Numbered from the stretch's first letter, positions 46,201 to 57,296 are shown. The stretch: 64,000 nt of DNA from Lophius americanus (GCA_037951165.1 JBBDHG010000015.1:12148001-12212000); one strand, 5' to 3'. Made by a program: numbers and translations. Notes: a model not told the origin generated them from the sequence alone.

Positions 46201-47319
46201 CATAGATGGTGATGGCTGTGGTGGAGGGAGACCCCCAGATGCAGAGTAGCGAGAGTCGTAGCCCAGACTGATACCACTGGTCCGGTTGCTGCTGCAGCGG
46301 CTCCCCATGGGGCTCCCTCCTCCTCCACCGCCGCTGGCCGAGCTGGAGGCAAAGCTGGACCGGGGGCTGACCAACACCGACTCTTGGAGGCTGAATGATG
46401 AGCATGGGCTCAGGGTTGGTCCAGGGGGGTAAAAGAAGCCTCCCCCTACACATCCTCCGCTCACATCAGAGGCACGTTGTGGTGGATGAGAGAGGGATGC
46501 AGGCCTGGTGGTCTCCCACATTTCACTTCCTGTACTTAGGCGTTTGTAAAACAGAGCCTCCTGGAGAGAGAGGCGTTTGTGCCTTTCAGGCTCGGAGAGG
46601 TAGCCAGGTTCTGCCAAGCCGCCACCACCACCACCACCTCTTGGAGCTGAGCCATAGCCCAAAGCAGCGGGATATGGATGGGGAACAGATACCGGCGGCG
46701 GCTGGGAGAGGAGCTGCTGGCGTCTGACTAGCTGCTGGAGCTCCAGGGAGTAGCGGCGTTGATTGAGAGATGCCTTGGAGCCATATACACCCAGGGGGTC
46801 AGACTCAGGGCCGAAGCCGGACTCACGCCTCAGGTGGGAATCCACACCTTCGCCCAGGTAGCAGGAAGCTCTCTGCTGAGGGGAACGACGCCTCAGTGGT
46901 GCCAATGTGGAAGGGTGAAGTGCCTGTTCACCATCTGTAGGTATGGCACCCAGCGTGGAGGAAGAAGGTGATGGGGTGAGGACTTGAGAAGGAGAGATTC
47001 CCACCCCTCCTCCTCCTCCTCCTCCTCCTCCTCCTCCTGCTGCTGCTGCTGCTGCTGCTGCTCTCCCACTGGCAGGAACGCATGCATCACTTGTGGTTGC
47101 AGAGGCAAGCGAGAACTGGCCAGGTCTCGAGGGCGAGGCAGAGCCGGGAGCTGGTGGCAGACTCCTACCCCCACCACTGCTTCCGGAGATGCCAGCGTTG
47201 GCGTTGCTGTTATTAGAGTTGTTGGCAGAGTCGTGTTTTTTCTTCGAACTGTTGAATTTCACACTGCCTGAGTCGGTTAGCTTCAACTTGCCCAATAACT
47301 TACTTATCGGCCTGTCCAT
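40219..47319 (-). CDS. ajuba: LIM domain protein ajuba, 8 coding exons
   Basis: Zyxin/Ajuba-family scaffold that moves between cell junctions, centrosome and nucleus; family members bind LATS kinases (Hippo pathway), Aurora A and Snail-type repressors. Coding exons in minus order: 45711-47319, 43492-43593, 43333-43400, 43155-43217, 41012-41142, 40807-40858, 40502-40570, 40219-40350. All are in phase; 741 residues. Exon 1 (536 codons) is the disordered preLIM region with an Ala/Gly run, LSPRSSFASSSAS, NRTSGISLGYD, DSRHSYPPAVGSPGA and RYQEELTRLLL, all hallmarks of Ajuba rather than Wtip or Limd1. LIM1 about 539-592 (CVKC...HTRC..CVSC), LIM2 about 603-657 (CSVC...HPGC..CVVC), LIM3 about 664-735 (CAAC...HFEC..CEEC). 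Exon 1 is open upstream to a Met at 47361, but MDRPISKLLGKL at 47319 matches the family start better. Longer than human AJUBA (538). Confidence 0.94.
41143..43154. other. ajuba intron 4
   Basis: AT-rich intron of 2 kb. It contains the LINE/SINE-type tail at 42735-42783 and a block at about 42405-42440 (TGTGCAAATAATTATGG) seen in fish DNA transposons. No coding exon. Confidence 0.45.
42735..42783 (+). repeat. 3' end of a LINE/SINE-type retroelement with TATCT tail
   Basis: 'caatttccccgttgtgggac', then 'taataaaggtgtatc' and a TTATC/TATCT tandem tail. This is the familiar 3' end of a teleost non-LTR element or its dependent SINE, truncated at the 5' side. Confidence 0.6.
43594..45710. other. 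ajuba intron 1
   Basis: Intron between the preLIM exon and LIM1. It contains an imperfect CA microsatellite (about 44876-44960) and, at about 43843-43990, a 'taaagggaaactccaccgg' block resembling a fish MITE. No coding exon. Confidence 0.45.
44876..44960. repeat. Imperfect CA microsatellite
   Basis: CA dinucleotides broken by GC and AAAGACAAA interruptions, in ajuba intron 1. The Cys/Val-rich minus-strand frames across it are repeat artefacts. Confidence 0.85.
47006..47062. repeat. Coding trinucleotide repeat of ajuba (Ala/Gly run)
   Basis: On plus, about eleven TCC units are followed by about eight TGC units. On the coding minus strand this gives an uninterrupted Ala run then a Gly run (residues roughly 86-106) in the preLIM region. 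Pure codon repeats suggest recent slippage and length polymorphism. Confidence 0.85.
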
Positions 47320-48059
47320 GATGAAGCCTGGGTGAAATGTTTTTACCAGGTTAAAAGTCAATTCTTTAGATCTTAAGGTTCTATGTGGATTAGAGTGCTC
47401 AAATACAGTGTTAGAAGATATACAGCAGAAATAAGATGTTCAAGTATAGATCCGACTAATGGAATGGCAACATCCCAAATTTTTACAGAGATATTTCAAA
47501 ACTGGCCTTGAAAGTAGCCCAAAGGAGAGAAATGACTCCTTCTACAGAGAATAAATACAAATCAAGATAAATAAAAGCGTTCAGAATGGTTACATGACTT
47601 GAGTCCTTGGAGTCATCTTGCTTAATCTCATGTGGAAACTCCACAGGCACAGGTGGGCTGTTTTGAGAAGGAATCCATTGGATCCTGGGACGTTAGTTCA
47701 AGTCGATCCAGCCAGGAAACATCCAGTGACCTATAGTCTAAGGAGGCCTCCTTTGTGGACTCTCCGCATCTCATCTATGACTTTAATTAAACCGGATACT
47801 CTTCTGTTAGGTGGATTTGAAGTCCCGGTAGTCCAGTGCGATGGTATGAAGAACCTCAGGCTGATTTTTCCTCTTTAAAACACACAAAGCTTCAGCGGGA
47901 TGTGATTTGCTTCATGTGGGTCCAGTGTAAACAGCAGGGAAACAATTCCGTTTGTGCTCATATGGTCGGTGTAGTCGACTCCTGCCATTCATTTCAGAAC
48001 GAAATGAGGGCAGAAAATTAAATCAAAGCCAGTAAGTCTAACCCTGGAGACGGAAAACA

Positions 48060-48350
48060 CACACACAACACTCGCCAGACTCCTCAGTCCATCCGTCCAT
48101 CCGCCGGAGCTCGACTGCTTTTATCATTCCCGTTTCTAAAGCAGGAATTCTGTCCCGGCGTCACAGTAGCGGAAAAGTTTGCTGGAAGGAAATGAGAAGA
48201 GGAAAGCGGGGCTCCGTCACAACTTCATCCAAACTCACCGGTGTTAAACTGAAAGAGTAGCTAGAGATGAATAAAATCCCTCCCCGTGTGCAATGCACGG
48301 TCGACAACTTTGTTTCTTTCTTTCTTCCCCCTTAATAATTACTTACCTCC
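48060..48350 (-). promoter_or_regulatory. Probable ajuba promoter / 5' end region
   Basis: CpG-richer than the flanks (CCGCCGGAGCTCGACTG, GTCCCGGCGTCACAGTAGCG). It lies 0.75-1.0 kb upstream of the ajuba ATG, with no TATA box in a clear position. The segment 47320-48060 would be 5' UTR or a 5' intron; no certain splice pair is visible. Confidence 0.35.
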
Positions 48351-48756
48351 CCCCTCTTTTAAGACAGTGTCGAGTTAGATATGGCAGACAGAGTTGGTTC
48401 TGGTTTGGGCTTTTCAAAATAAACTCTTTCTTAAACTCTCATTAGGAGTTTTGACCAAAGATACAGACGTGTCCGCCAGCGTGGTGTTGGATTTGACGCA
48501 CACATTGTTGCCTATCACGTTGGCTCAAACAACAACATTTTTAACTTAATTCATTTTAACACATATCGTCTCTCTGAGTTTCCATTCCGGTGGGTGTTTC
48601 AGTTTTCAATTGAATGGATATGGAACCCTTTTTTTTTTTAAAAAGAAGATAAATACCATGCAAAAATCGTTTGCATCATGCGGATGGCTGTGTGTTTGTG
48701 CATTGCTGACTTGAGATTTGAGATGTTGACATCTGTTCACTACCTACAACAGCAAC

Positions 48757-49141
48757 TACGATGAGCATGTCAGTCTCAGAACAGGACCGCAGAACAATGG
48801 AAGAAGGTAGACTGGTATCTCATTTTCTTTCAAATCATGTGGATAGATGTTAGCATTGCATGTACATACATCTATTACGTTCTTGGGGCAGAGATGGCAC
48901 CAGGTTGAACTCTTAGGGTAAAGTAAAGCTGTAAGAGCCCGTGTGAGCCTTTGCGCTATATTCTGCTGGGAAATATTGGGTCCTGCCATCCGTGTGAACA
49001 TCTCAGCCCTTCTACTAATCGGTATTCCCTGATGGAAGAAGCGTCATTCAGCAGGATAATGCAACTTTCAGCCCAACAAAGTTGTGTCAGGAATGGTTTC
49101 AAGAAACCTACAAACAGTTCAAGGTGTTGAATTGGCCAGAT
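48757..49141 (+). mobile_element. Tc1-like transposase relic (plus orientation)
   Basis: Ordered matches to a common teleost Tc1-like transposase gene, recalled from memory: 'gaacaatggaagaaggt', 'ctcattttctttcaaatcat', 'ggggcagagatggcaccagg', TTCTGCTGGGAAATATTGGG, 'tcctgccatccgtgtgaac', GGTATTCCCTGATGG, 'cagcaggataatgca' (Gln-Gln-Asp-Asn-Ala, around the second catalytic Asp) and 'caggaatggtttcaagaaac'. Frame breaks and internal loss show it is inactive. Confidence 0.8.
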
Positions 49142-51593
49142 CTCTAGCTTTCCCGAAAGCTTCTTTACGTGCCTTTATTTTGAAGGTGAATCTCTTAACA
49201 TCCGTTATGTTCGGTCACTGGTATTTGGGCTTGATGCAGCCTCCGCTCCTTTATCAGCCAGCGGCGACTCGTTTCCCCAGCAGGCCGGAACACCTTTCCA
49301 CCAGACTTGGCTGTTTCGTCATCTACACACAAATCTCCCTCAGAGGATGGGCCCCTCTTACCAAGACCTGCTCTCTGCAAAACATTTATGCTGTTAAATA
49401 AAAAAATGTCTGACCTTCACTGAGCTTTGAGCTATTACTTTGGAAAATACTGATTTATTACATGCAATGAGCAGCATTCACAAGAAAACAAAACAAAAAT
49501 GTCTACAAAGTGTCTGACATTAAAGACTTAATGAAGACTTCACCCCTCGCAGGGCTGCAGCTTCCAGTGAGGTCATGCTCTCAGTATTTTGGGATTGGAC
49601 TCAGATCCTCCACTTAATTAAAAGGAAAATACAAAGGTCACCGTTTAGAGGGGTGGGGGTCAAACTGTAAGATTAATGAAGAGGAAGAGAACAAAAGTAT
49701 CTCTTACAGCAGCCAAAATATGATTTGATGGTGACGAGGTGAGAGTGGAAACCTGTTTCAGGCAGCATGATTTAAACACCTATTGTGTTTTCATACCAAC
49801 ATCATGAACATGATACATTTTTAAAATGATTAGCACAATCATGTTTGACTTTTTTCCCACCAGAATCTTGATGAATAATGAATGATGGATCCAGCATACC
49901 CCCATGGAGAAATTAGGTCCTTTACTTACAGGTCTCCCTTTTGCTTTCAAATTTTCTTTCTCTCTGTAGTATCTGAAAGCTCTGAAACCTTATTATTCTT
50001 ATTACCTGATCTTCCCATCTTCAAATACAATAGTCTTTTCTGTCTGCATTATTTCTGTTTAGACTACAATGTGCTTGCATGATGCATGATCATTAAAGAT
50101 GTAGTAGGAGTCCAAACGTCACACATCTTCTACTCACATTGAGATTCACCTCTTATTTTTTAGAAAATAACCTTTTTTCTTAAATCTGAAAAAAGACAGT
50201 GAGTGACTTTTTGAGTGAGTTGAAATTTCCAAGTCTGCCAGCTCGTTTCTGGTGATTCCTTTTAATTTACTAAATTGATTTAGTAAACTAAATTAATTTA
50301 GTAAACCTTTCTGCACCAGTCGGCACCAGTCGGCCAAAGTGATTGCAACAGTACATTTCAGCTTTGTTGAATCTTTTAAAAGTTGAGTTGTTGGAAGTCC
50401 TACATGATATATTCATGTTTATTTTGCAAACATGAAATTATATATTTTTTAAAATTGATGTAAGATATGTTAGGACAAGTAAAGTCCAGCCAGTTCCTCT
50501 TTTGTGTGCACTAAATCATTACAACAATTAAGGTAATATGAACAATAAATTTAAAATGTAACTCAAAACAAGAAGATATAGAAGGTAAGATAATGAAATA
50601 ATCTGATGCTAGACAAGATATGCAATAGTAATAACAACAATATAATGAGTATGTGTTTAGAGTAATAATTAAATTGTAATAATTAATTATTAATGGTAAT
50701 ACAACAATTATGAATCCTCTGGAAGTCTGCAGGTGGCAAAAATCATATTGCCACCTTAAACATTCAGATACAGCAAAATAAACACATAATTGACATTACC
50801 CTAATATAATATGTAGGCAAAATATATGATAATATATCTGATAAAATAGAAGCATGACAGTGGATCTCCTGCATTAGTGTCATTTTATGCAACGTTTTAG
50901 AATGTGCTTATAAGTGGGTTGGGAGGGTTTCATTGTGTTGGTGCACCATTTAATTAAATATAAGATAGGATTGCTTCCTTTTTGCATCGTTTTAATCGTT
51001 TCATTCTTAGGCCAGGGGACTACTTTATTGTGCCAACAGCCTGTGGAATGTGCGCAGGGACACGTGGGAGTGAGGAGGTTAGCGAATTTTTTCGGCGTGT
51101 CTGAGCTCTCCAAGGAGGATACAGGGTAAACATCCCGCTACTGGTTCAGGAATGACTGGTAGCACTCAGCGCCACTTCCGGCTGTTGGTGGCAGTTAACC
51201 TACACTGGAGCATAAAGAGAACCGATGTTTGTAGAGGGTCGTCTGCCGCGATCTGCCCCCGAGCCTCCTCCATATGGAGCCGCTCCGAGCCCTCCCGCTT
51301 CAGCGTGCAGTCCCTGTCTGCAGGCCGAAGGCTTTACCTCACAGCATACGAGTGGCAACATGCCTGAAAAGCTAATAGAAAAATTCTTCTGGCCTTAGTA
51401 GCAGGAGTTCATACGAAAACAGGCATTTGAAGAGCGGCGTGGACTGGAGCTGAGCTCCCAGACTAATAGAACCATAGAGCCCAGCTCACAGGTGATCGTG
51501 GATCCCATGTGCGTTTTGGGGAGTCCACATGGGTACCAAATGATTCCAAAAAGAACATCTTATCAAAAGCCCACATGAGTCAAGTTAGTGCAC

Positions 51594-51630
51594 AGGTCAG
51601 CCATAACATTATAACCAGTAACAGGTGAGT
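51594..51630 (+). mobile_element. Terminal fragment of a Tc1-like transposon
   Basis: GTCAGCCATAACATTATAAC followed by CAGTAACAGGTGAG resembles the left terminal repeat of the same family as 48757-49141. Only the tip is present. Confidence 0.5.
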
Positions 51631-52317
51631 TTGGAACTTAATCATGTATAGTCTTTATTATCACTTTAATCATGCTTAATACATAATATACAACTTGAAA
51701 TGATTTCCCTGCATTTGACCCATTCCCGAAGAGAAGAACTTCTGTTAACATCTGAAAAAAGATACAAGGTTTGCGCGTGTCTCCACCGGGCTCACATATT
51801 AATTTACCTGAAAAACAGTTGCGTGGTTCGACAGTTCGCTGCAAGCAGATTTCACTTCATTCCACTGGACGGACACTTGTTAAAGTTAAGATGTTAAATT
51901 TCATGAAAGTTCTACATGAGGCAACCAGATCTATTGTGCGAACATGAGATTATTTCATAAAAAGTAAATGTTATATTGAAGTAAATGTAACAGCTAGCCA
52001 CTATCTCCTTACTTAAATGTACATTTGCTAAAATGTAACTAATTTCATTGTTTTCTAGAAAAGAATTGTATATATATATAAACTATATCCCCTGATAAAG
52101 CTGTCAGAGCCTGAAGGATGTGCTCCCAATTTAACGATTTTATTCAGATCAGCGTCTGTTTATCTTGGGGACATTGTATTAATTTTCCAAAAGTACGTTC
52201 ATCATGATAGGTGTAAGCACAGCCTAACACCACTTTCTTTAATTTAATGGCAGGCCTCGAATAGGTAGATTACTGAATGTGTCAAATAAGATTAAGAGCC
52301 GGATAGATGAAAATGTC

Positions 52318-52405
52318 AAATAGAATAGAATAGAAAAACTTCATTAAATCCCAGGAGGGGAAATTTAGTGGTTGCAGCAGCTCCAGCATACATATATTCT
52401 AAATA
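52318..52405. repeat. Retroelement 3' tail with AATAG repeat
   Basis: An AATAG pentamer run, then 'aaaaacttcattaaatccca' and GGAGGGGAAATTTAGTGG. This is the common 3' end of L2/Rex-type elements in fish genomes. Confidence 0.55.
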
Positions 52406-52459
52406 AAAATGTGATACAATGTAAATGACCTAGTTGTGTTATCAAATACATGAGATGAG

Positions 52460-52855
52460 ATGTTTGGCCCCTTCTTTGGTGGACCCACTTTTAGCCACCT
52501 GGATGATATTTCCATACATCAAATCAGACTTGAGTTTGAAGGAGATGAGCTGGTCATCACATCCATTGTGCATCCACCATCTAGACCACTGCTTCCTGAC
52601 CCAGAAACAGCATCTATAGATAACAATGGAAGCAGATACCTGTATATAGTTTCATATGATGTTCTATGTGTCACCATAAAACGTAACAGCGTCAAGGATT
52701 ACAGCGTTCCTCAAACACCCCCTGGAAAGCAGTGCAGGGATGACAAAGGAGTCCATGCAGATGGTGTTTCAGGAAGTAAGTTTGTGGACAACACAGCCGA
52801 GGGAGATAATCAAAGAAATGTAGATCTCACGCTGATGACAATCAGAAAACCATAA
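52460..52855 (+). CDS. Orphan open reading frame, 131 codons, function unknown
   Basis: ATG-to-stop frame in otherwise AT-rich intergenic DNA, with a normal amino-acid mix (MFGPFFGGPTFSHLDD..., LEFEGDELVITSIVHPP...) and no low-complexity bias. I recognise no domain, signal peptide or membrane segment. A shorter overlapping frame exists at 52434-52619. No neighbouring splice-linked exon is clear. It could be a degenerate transposon or gene fragment, a lineage-specific gene, or chance. No nearby promoter is evident. Confidence 0.2.
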   Translation: MFGPFFGGPTFSHLDDISIHQIRLEFEGDELVITSIVHPPSRPLLPDPETASIDNNGSRYLYIVSYDVLCVTIKRNSVKDYSVPQTPPGKQCRDDKGVHADGVSGSKFVDNTAEGDNQRNVDLTLMTIRKP

Positions 52856-54116
52856 TATGATGAACAGATGAGGGTCGTTCTAGGGACCAGTCAAGAAATA
52901 GATCTGAAATGAAGCCTGATTTCCAAAGGATGTAACTGATCACCTTATTAGATGTATTTTTGCGCAGCTCAATTCTTTGAAACAACACACTGGTGTCCTG
53001 AAGTAACACATGGTCCTAGATCTTCTATTCCCCTAGTATATTGTTTCATGGCTGGAGAGGCCTGCATGTTAATGATTCAACAATAAAGCATCTAATTCTA
53101 TCTATATCCAGTGGAAAATATGTTCCATGTTCTTTGGTGTATGAGTAATTTACAAAGGGACAGTAATAAAGAGGAACTGTTATAATAATAACAGTTTCAC
53201 AATATGATTCATGTGACAACAGGCCCCATAGAAGACAGATGTCAATTTGAAAATGAAGTAATTTGAAATGTTCTTCTTCCGTATGGTTTATCTATTTGTC
53301 ATACAACTATTATTAAGCTTAATTTCTCTTGTATAGTGTCTGTTGTAGTTATCAGTATCATATTTCAAACAGTTATGGCATTGTAAAACTGCAACAAACG
53401 TTGTCAAGTGTTATTTTATTTCTATTATGTATTACATTTTACTTATTGTTTTACAGAGAAGCACAAAAGGATGTTGACTGTTTTTGTAGAGAAGCTGTTT
53501 TTCATCAGGGATTTAATTTAATAAAATTGTCTTAAAACAAAAATGAAAGACTGGTAATAAGGAAAAGTTAAAAAAGAGTCTTAAATCTGTGGCTTGAATC
53601 TAGAAAGAGAAAAATATTCAACTGAAAACTCGTGGGGAGTTTTCTTTATCGAGTTATAAATCCCATTCTCAGTCATGAAAAACAGACTGTCGAAGGCTTA
53701 AAAAATGAAAGCACAAACTAAGAGATACTCTCTCAGGGTAATAAATGTTTTCCATTAATAGTGTTTTTAAAAACAAAATAATTTGTTTTTTTGAAATTCA
53801 TTACTATTTTGAAATACATGTTTTGATCTGCTTGTTTGAATTAGATGACCTCGTTCATGAAGAGATTAATGACCGAAATGAGCATTATTGAGTATTATTA
53901 ATAATACCAAACATTTGTACCAAAACTTCCTCGAACAGAAAATCAGCTCAAAATACTAACTAAGTGAATAATCACGTGCTCCAGTATTTACACAAAAACA
54001 GCATTTGTCTTCTATGCTAGGGATTAATTCACAAATAATGGAATTTAAGGGATTATATCTATTTATAGTTATAACACATATTGGAAAGCATAAATACAGA
54101 ATGTATATTTTTTATA

Positions 54117-54245
54117 GAATAAGTCTTTATTTGTCACATACACTCATACAAGTTGTACAATGAGAAGTGCAGCCATCTGCAGCGCAAGGGGAAGAGTTGA
54201 CGATCTTACGATTGGGAGGCGGCTGCTCTACCACTTATCATTGGG
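54117..54245. repeat. Dispersed teleost repeat
   Basis: 'aagtctttatttgtcacata', CACTCATACAAGTTGTACAA and 'gaagtgcagccatctgcagc' in order, a recurring 3'-tail-type fish repeat. Truncated, with no coding content. Confidence 0.5.
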
Positions 54246-54577
54246 AGCCTGGTTTATCCATTAAACAGACATTATAGCTCTTAGAGTTTCTGATGAGGGT
54301 GTCGTTGAATTTTTTTTTCGTCAAAAATGGAAACACTTTCAAAAGTAATTTTAGAGTTGGTTACAGTGTTATACATATTTGAGCTAAGTTATGATAAATA
54401 ATAACAGTGCAGGGAGCATTGTTTACTGAGCCCTTTTAAAATCAAATATGTGTTTCGCAAAAAAAGTTTTTTAATCATCAATTTTCGATCCATTTGAGTT
54501 AATATCATAATTTTTCAGACTCTTGTCCAGTAGAGGGCCTGCACCTGTCCCTATTTGCAGCCCGCCATTTTTTCAAA

Positions 54578-54662
54578 AGAAGAAGAAGAAAAACAAAAAA
54601 AAAGGAGAAGAAGAAGAAAACGATGAAGAAGAAGAAGAAAAAAGAAGAAGAACTAAAAAGAA
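54578..54662. repeat. GAA-rich purine tract
   Basis: A series of AAG/GAA units with a few interruptions on the plus strand, upstream of mrpl52. It follows a 'cccgccattttttcaaaag' repeat end. Polypurine, with possible triplex potential. Confidence 0.7.
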
Positions 54663-54848
54663 AACACATAGTACTAATCTAAATAGATATAAATAGTAAA
54701 TCGTAAATTTATGCATAATTGCTTTGATTATTGTCGTCGGTTTACTTGGGTTCTGGGATAAACTTTTATTAAAATGATAAAGATAATAAATCGTCTGGGT
54801 GGACCTTTAGCTCCATCTGGTGGTCCAACACGGAACTGAACAGACATC

Positions 54849-57296
54849 ATGGCGGCTCCCATGAAGATGGTATGCTGTTCAGGTGAGACGGAGGTTATTC
54901 ACCAAATTTGTTGTGTTTGAGACCCTTTAAAATCCTTCATTCGGTTCATTCGTTCACGAGTTGACTACTTACATATTTGCAAGGAACACAACAACACAGA
55001 TATATTTACATTTATTGACTACATGACCGTGTCTGATCATACTATCGTAAGGGAAGGTAGTGGAGTTTATCCCACGGCTGACAGGATATATTTGGTGTCA
55101 TTACTGACACTAGTTAGTGATTGTTGTCTGTGCTTGTTATTTTCCAGTGTTGAGGCTATCCAGCAGGCCGATCAGTACAACATGTGGAGTACAAGCTGGA
55201 AAGAAATGGAGGCTAGAGTAAGTGTGTCCCGTCTTTTACGTGTCATACTATAATTGATGTTTAGGTAAGAAGCAGCGTCACCGTAACACATAACAGTAAT
55301 TGACTGGATAATAGTCAATAATCTCTTTAAAGAAGAACGCCACCATTTTGCAAACGTTGAATGGAATCTTTTTTAGAATTTATATAATTATTATTATATT
55401 TTTTATTTTATTTTTTTGAGCCACTAGTCCCTACAAGCTATCACTGTAGCTACTTTTTAAAACTGTTTTTTTTTAACTTTTCCCCCCATTAAAAATATTA
55501 ACGATAATAAATATACATATCAATTCTTGAAAGATACTTTTTAAAACCTACTACAATCATAGTTTGGCCCAGCATACTTACCTCCTATCACCCATAGGGG
55601 GAGATGATTGGCTGGTTTCACGGTACAATTCGCACTGTAAGCCAGTCAGAGATTTAGAGTTGCAGGTTTTGGCGTAGCCATAGTAAGATTCACAAATGTC
55701 ACTAGGACACTTGACAAACATTCAGAGTCGATGTGAATAGTATAGACTATATAAGCACAAAGTATTCAAATTGCCATACATAATACATTTACACCGTTTA
55801 CCGTTAACATTACAACCCACTGCAAAATATCGCTTAGCAGCATTCGGCAATTTGCTACCAAATTTATTTTACTACCAAAAAAAGATATATTGTGGGTGCT
55901 GACACCTTTCCATCAGGACACCTCAAAAGCTCTTCCATGGAATTGGACAACAGGGCTAGTCTTTGTTTACGACAAACGCCAATGAGTCTCGTGCAGCTAT
56001 GGCCTTGTTACCTGTTCATTAGTTGTAGTTCCTTAGCCCACTTTTGTATGTACCGACCACTGCAGACCAGGAACACCGAACAAGACCTACAGTACTGGAA
56101 ATGTTCTGACCAAGTTGACTAGCCATCACAATTTACTCCTCGTCACAGTTGCTCTGATCCTTACGCTTGCCCATTTTAGCTTATTCAAACACATCAGCTC
56201 AAAGACAGGACTGGAGTTTTCAATTGCTGCCTGATGTATCCCACCGACTGACAGGTGCCATGGTAACTAAATAATCCATGTTATTCTTTCATTATTACTT
56301 CTCATAATGTTATGGTTGGTAGGTGTATTTAGGTCAATTTATTTATAGGCATTTTGTTGCAGTGGCATATAATGGCAGCTATGTGACCCTGTGACAAAAA
56401 ATGCCCAAATACTGTACATCACTAGACTAATATATATAATATAAAAAAATAGCAGTGGTGCTAAAATCCAGTATGTTATGCAGTATGAAGAGGTTTGTTC
56501 TATTTGGCCAATACACTATTAAATAAATGCCAGATTTTCTATCAAGAAAACAGCCTTAAGTTTTGGGTTTTCTCTTTTTTTGTGTACATCATCTGCTTAT
56601 GCTAAAATATTGGGAAAGTTGGAATAATTAGCCTCTGTTTGCCACAAGTCCTCTCATTCTTTGTACAAATGTATTATGATCATGTTTTTGTTGCAACACT
56701 ACTCTCCTCACTATTACCCTCAAAGTTTTCTAATATAAGTTTTTGTTTGCTTGCAGACATGGACTTGCCAGAAGTGGCTCAGAATATGGCCCTCTGACAG
56801 ATTTGCCTGATTGGTCGTTTGCAGGTATTTACTCTCTTTTGAGTTTAAGGTTAATCAGTACTAGGTGTTTGCATTCATTTTTGCTTCTTTGTAAAGCATT
56901 TTAGTTCTCTTGACTTTCAGCTAAACAAATAAAAATGATGGCCGACTATGTACGTTCCTATGTGTATTAACTTAGTTTTTTGTATCTGAATAGATGGAAG
57001 ACCAGCACCACCATTGAAGGGACACCTGAGACGGAAAAAAGAAAGGGAAGTTTTAGCTGTGAGTAGTGACATTTTTGTTTTTGTTAAGCATCTTCAAATC
57101 ATTGTGGGTGTTTTTGTCTGTAACATGGCTGTCTTTCTCACAGAGACGTATTGTGTTGATGAATGATGAAGTGGACAGAGGAATGGAGGTGTGGCGTGAA
57201 AAGAAGGAGGAGTCCAAAAGAATTGAGGAATACAAAAAATCCCTCTTACTCAAACCAAAAGGAAAGCTTTTAATGAAGAATAAACCTCAAAGTTAG
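54849..57296 (+). CDS. mrpl52: Mitochondrial ribosomal protein L52 (mrpl52), 5 coding exons
   Basis: Component (mL52) of the large subunit of the mitochondrial ribosome in vertebrates. Coding exons: 54849-54882, 55148-55217, 56757-56824, 56994-57058, 57144-57296, all in phase, 129 residues. The N-terminal 30 or so residues are basic and Ser-rich (MAAPMKMVCC, VLRLSSRPIST), as expected for a mitochondrial import signal. The family core is clear: [27 protein letters not shown], split here as [10 protein letters not shown] and [10 protein letters not shown], then PPLKGHLRRK and a charged helix. It ends in LKPKG...KPQS, close to the human protein. The ATG lies within CATCATGGCGGC, a YY1-like site over the start codon. 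Poly(A) signal AATAAA at 57411-57416. Intron 2 (55218-56756) carries a Tc1-like relic. Confidence 0.95.
55890..56335 (-). mobile_element. Tc1-like transposon relic, 5' part (minus orientation)
   Basis: The plus strand shows the reverse complement of the 5' end of the same Tc1-like family as 48757-49141: 'gtaccgaccactgcagacca', 'ctagccatcacaattt', 'ctgatccttacgcttgccca' (minus-strand start MGKRKD at 56174), 'cccaccgactgacaggtgcc' and a terminal 'cataatgttatgg' near 56310. Stops and indels make it inactive. It lies in mrpl52 intron 2. Confidence 0.78.

Larger units (their letters stand above)
49142..54848. other. ajuba-mrpl52 intergenic region
   Basis: No gene is established here. It holds the Tc1 terminal fragment at 51594, an L2-type tail at 52318, another dispersed repeat at 54117 and a GAA-rich tract at 54578. 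Two parts stay unexplained: a GC-rich, exon-like segment at about 51000-51370, and the orphan frame at 52460-52855. Confidence 0.5.

Noticed and set aside
40219..47319. wtip or limd1 instead of ajuba
   Set aside because: LSPRSSFASSSAS, SRHSYPPAVGSPGA and RYQEELT in the preLIM region are Ajuba-type; synteny agrees.
47320..47361. Upstream in-frame Met (MTFNLVKTF...) as the ajuba start
   Set aside because: Possible, but MDRPISKLLGKL at 47319 resembles the family N-terminus; the extension is probably 5' UTR that happens to be open.
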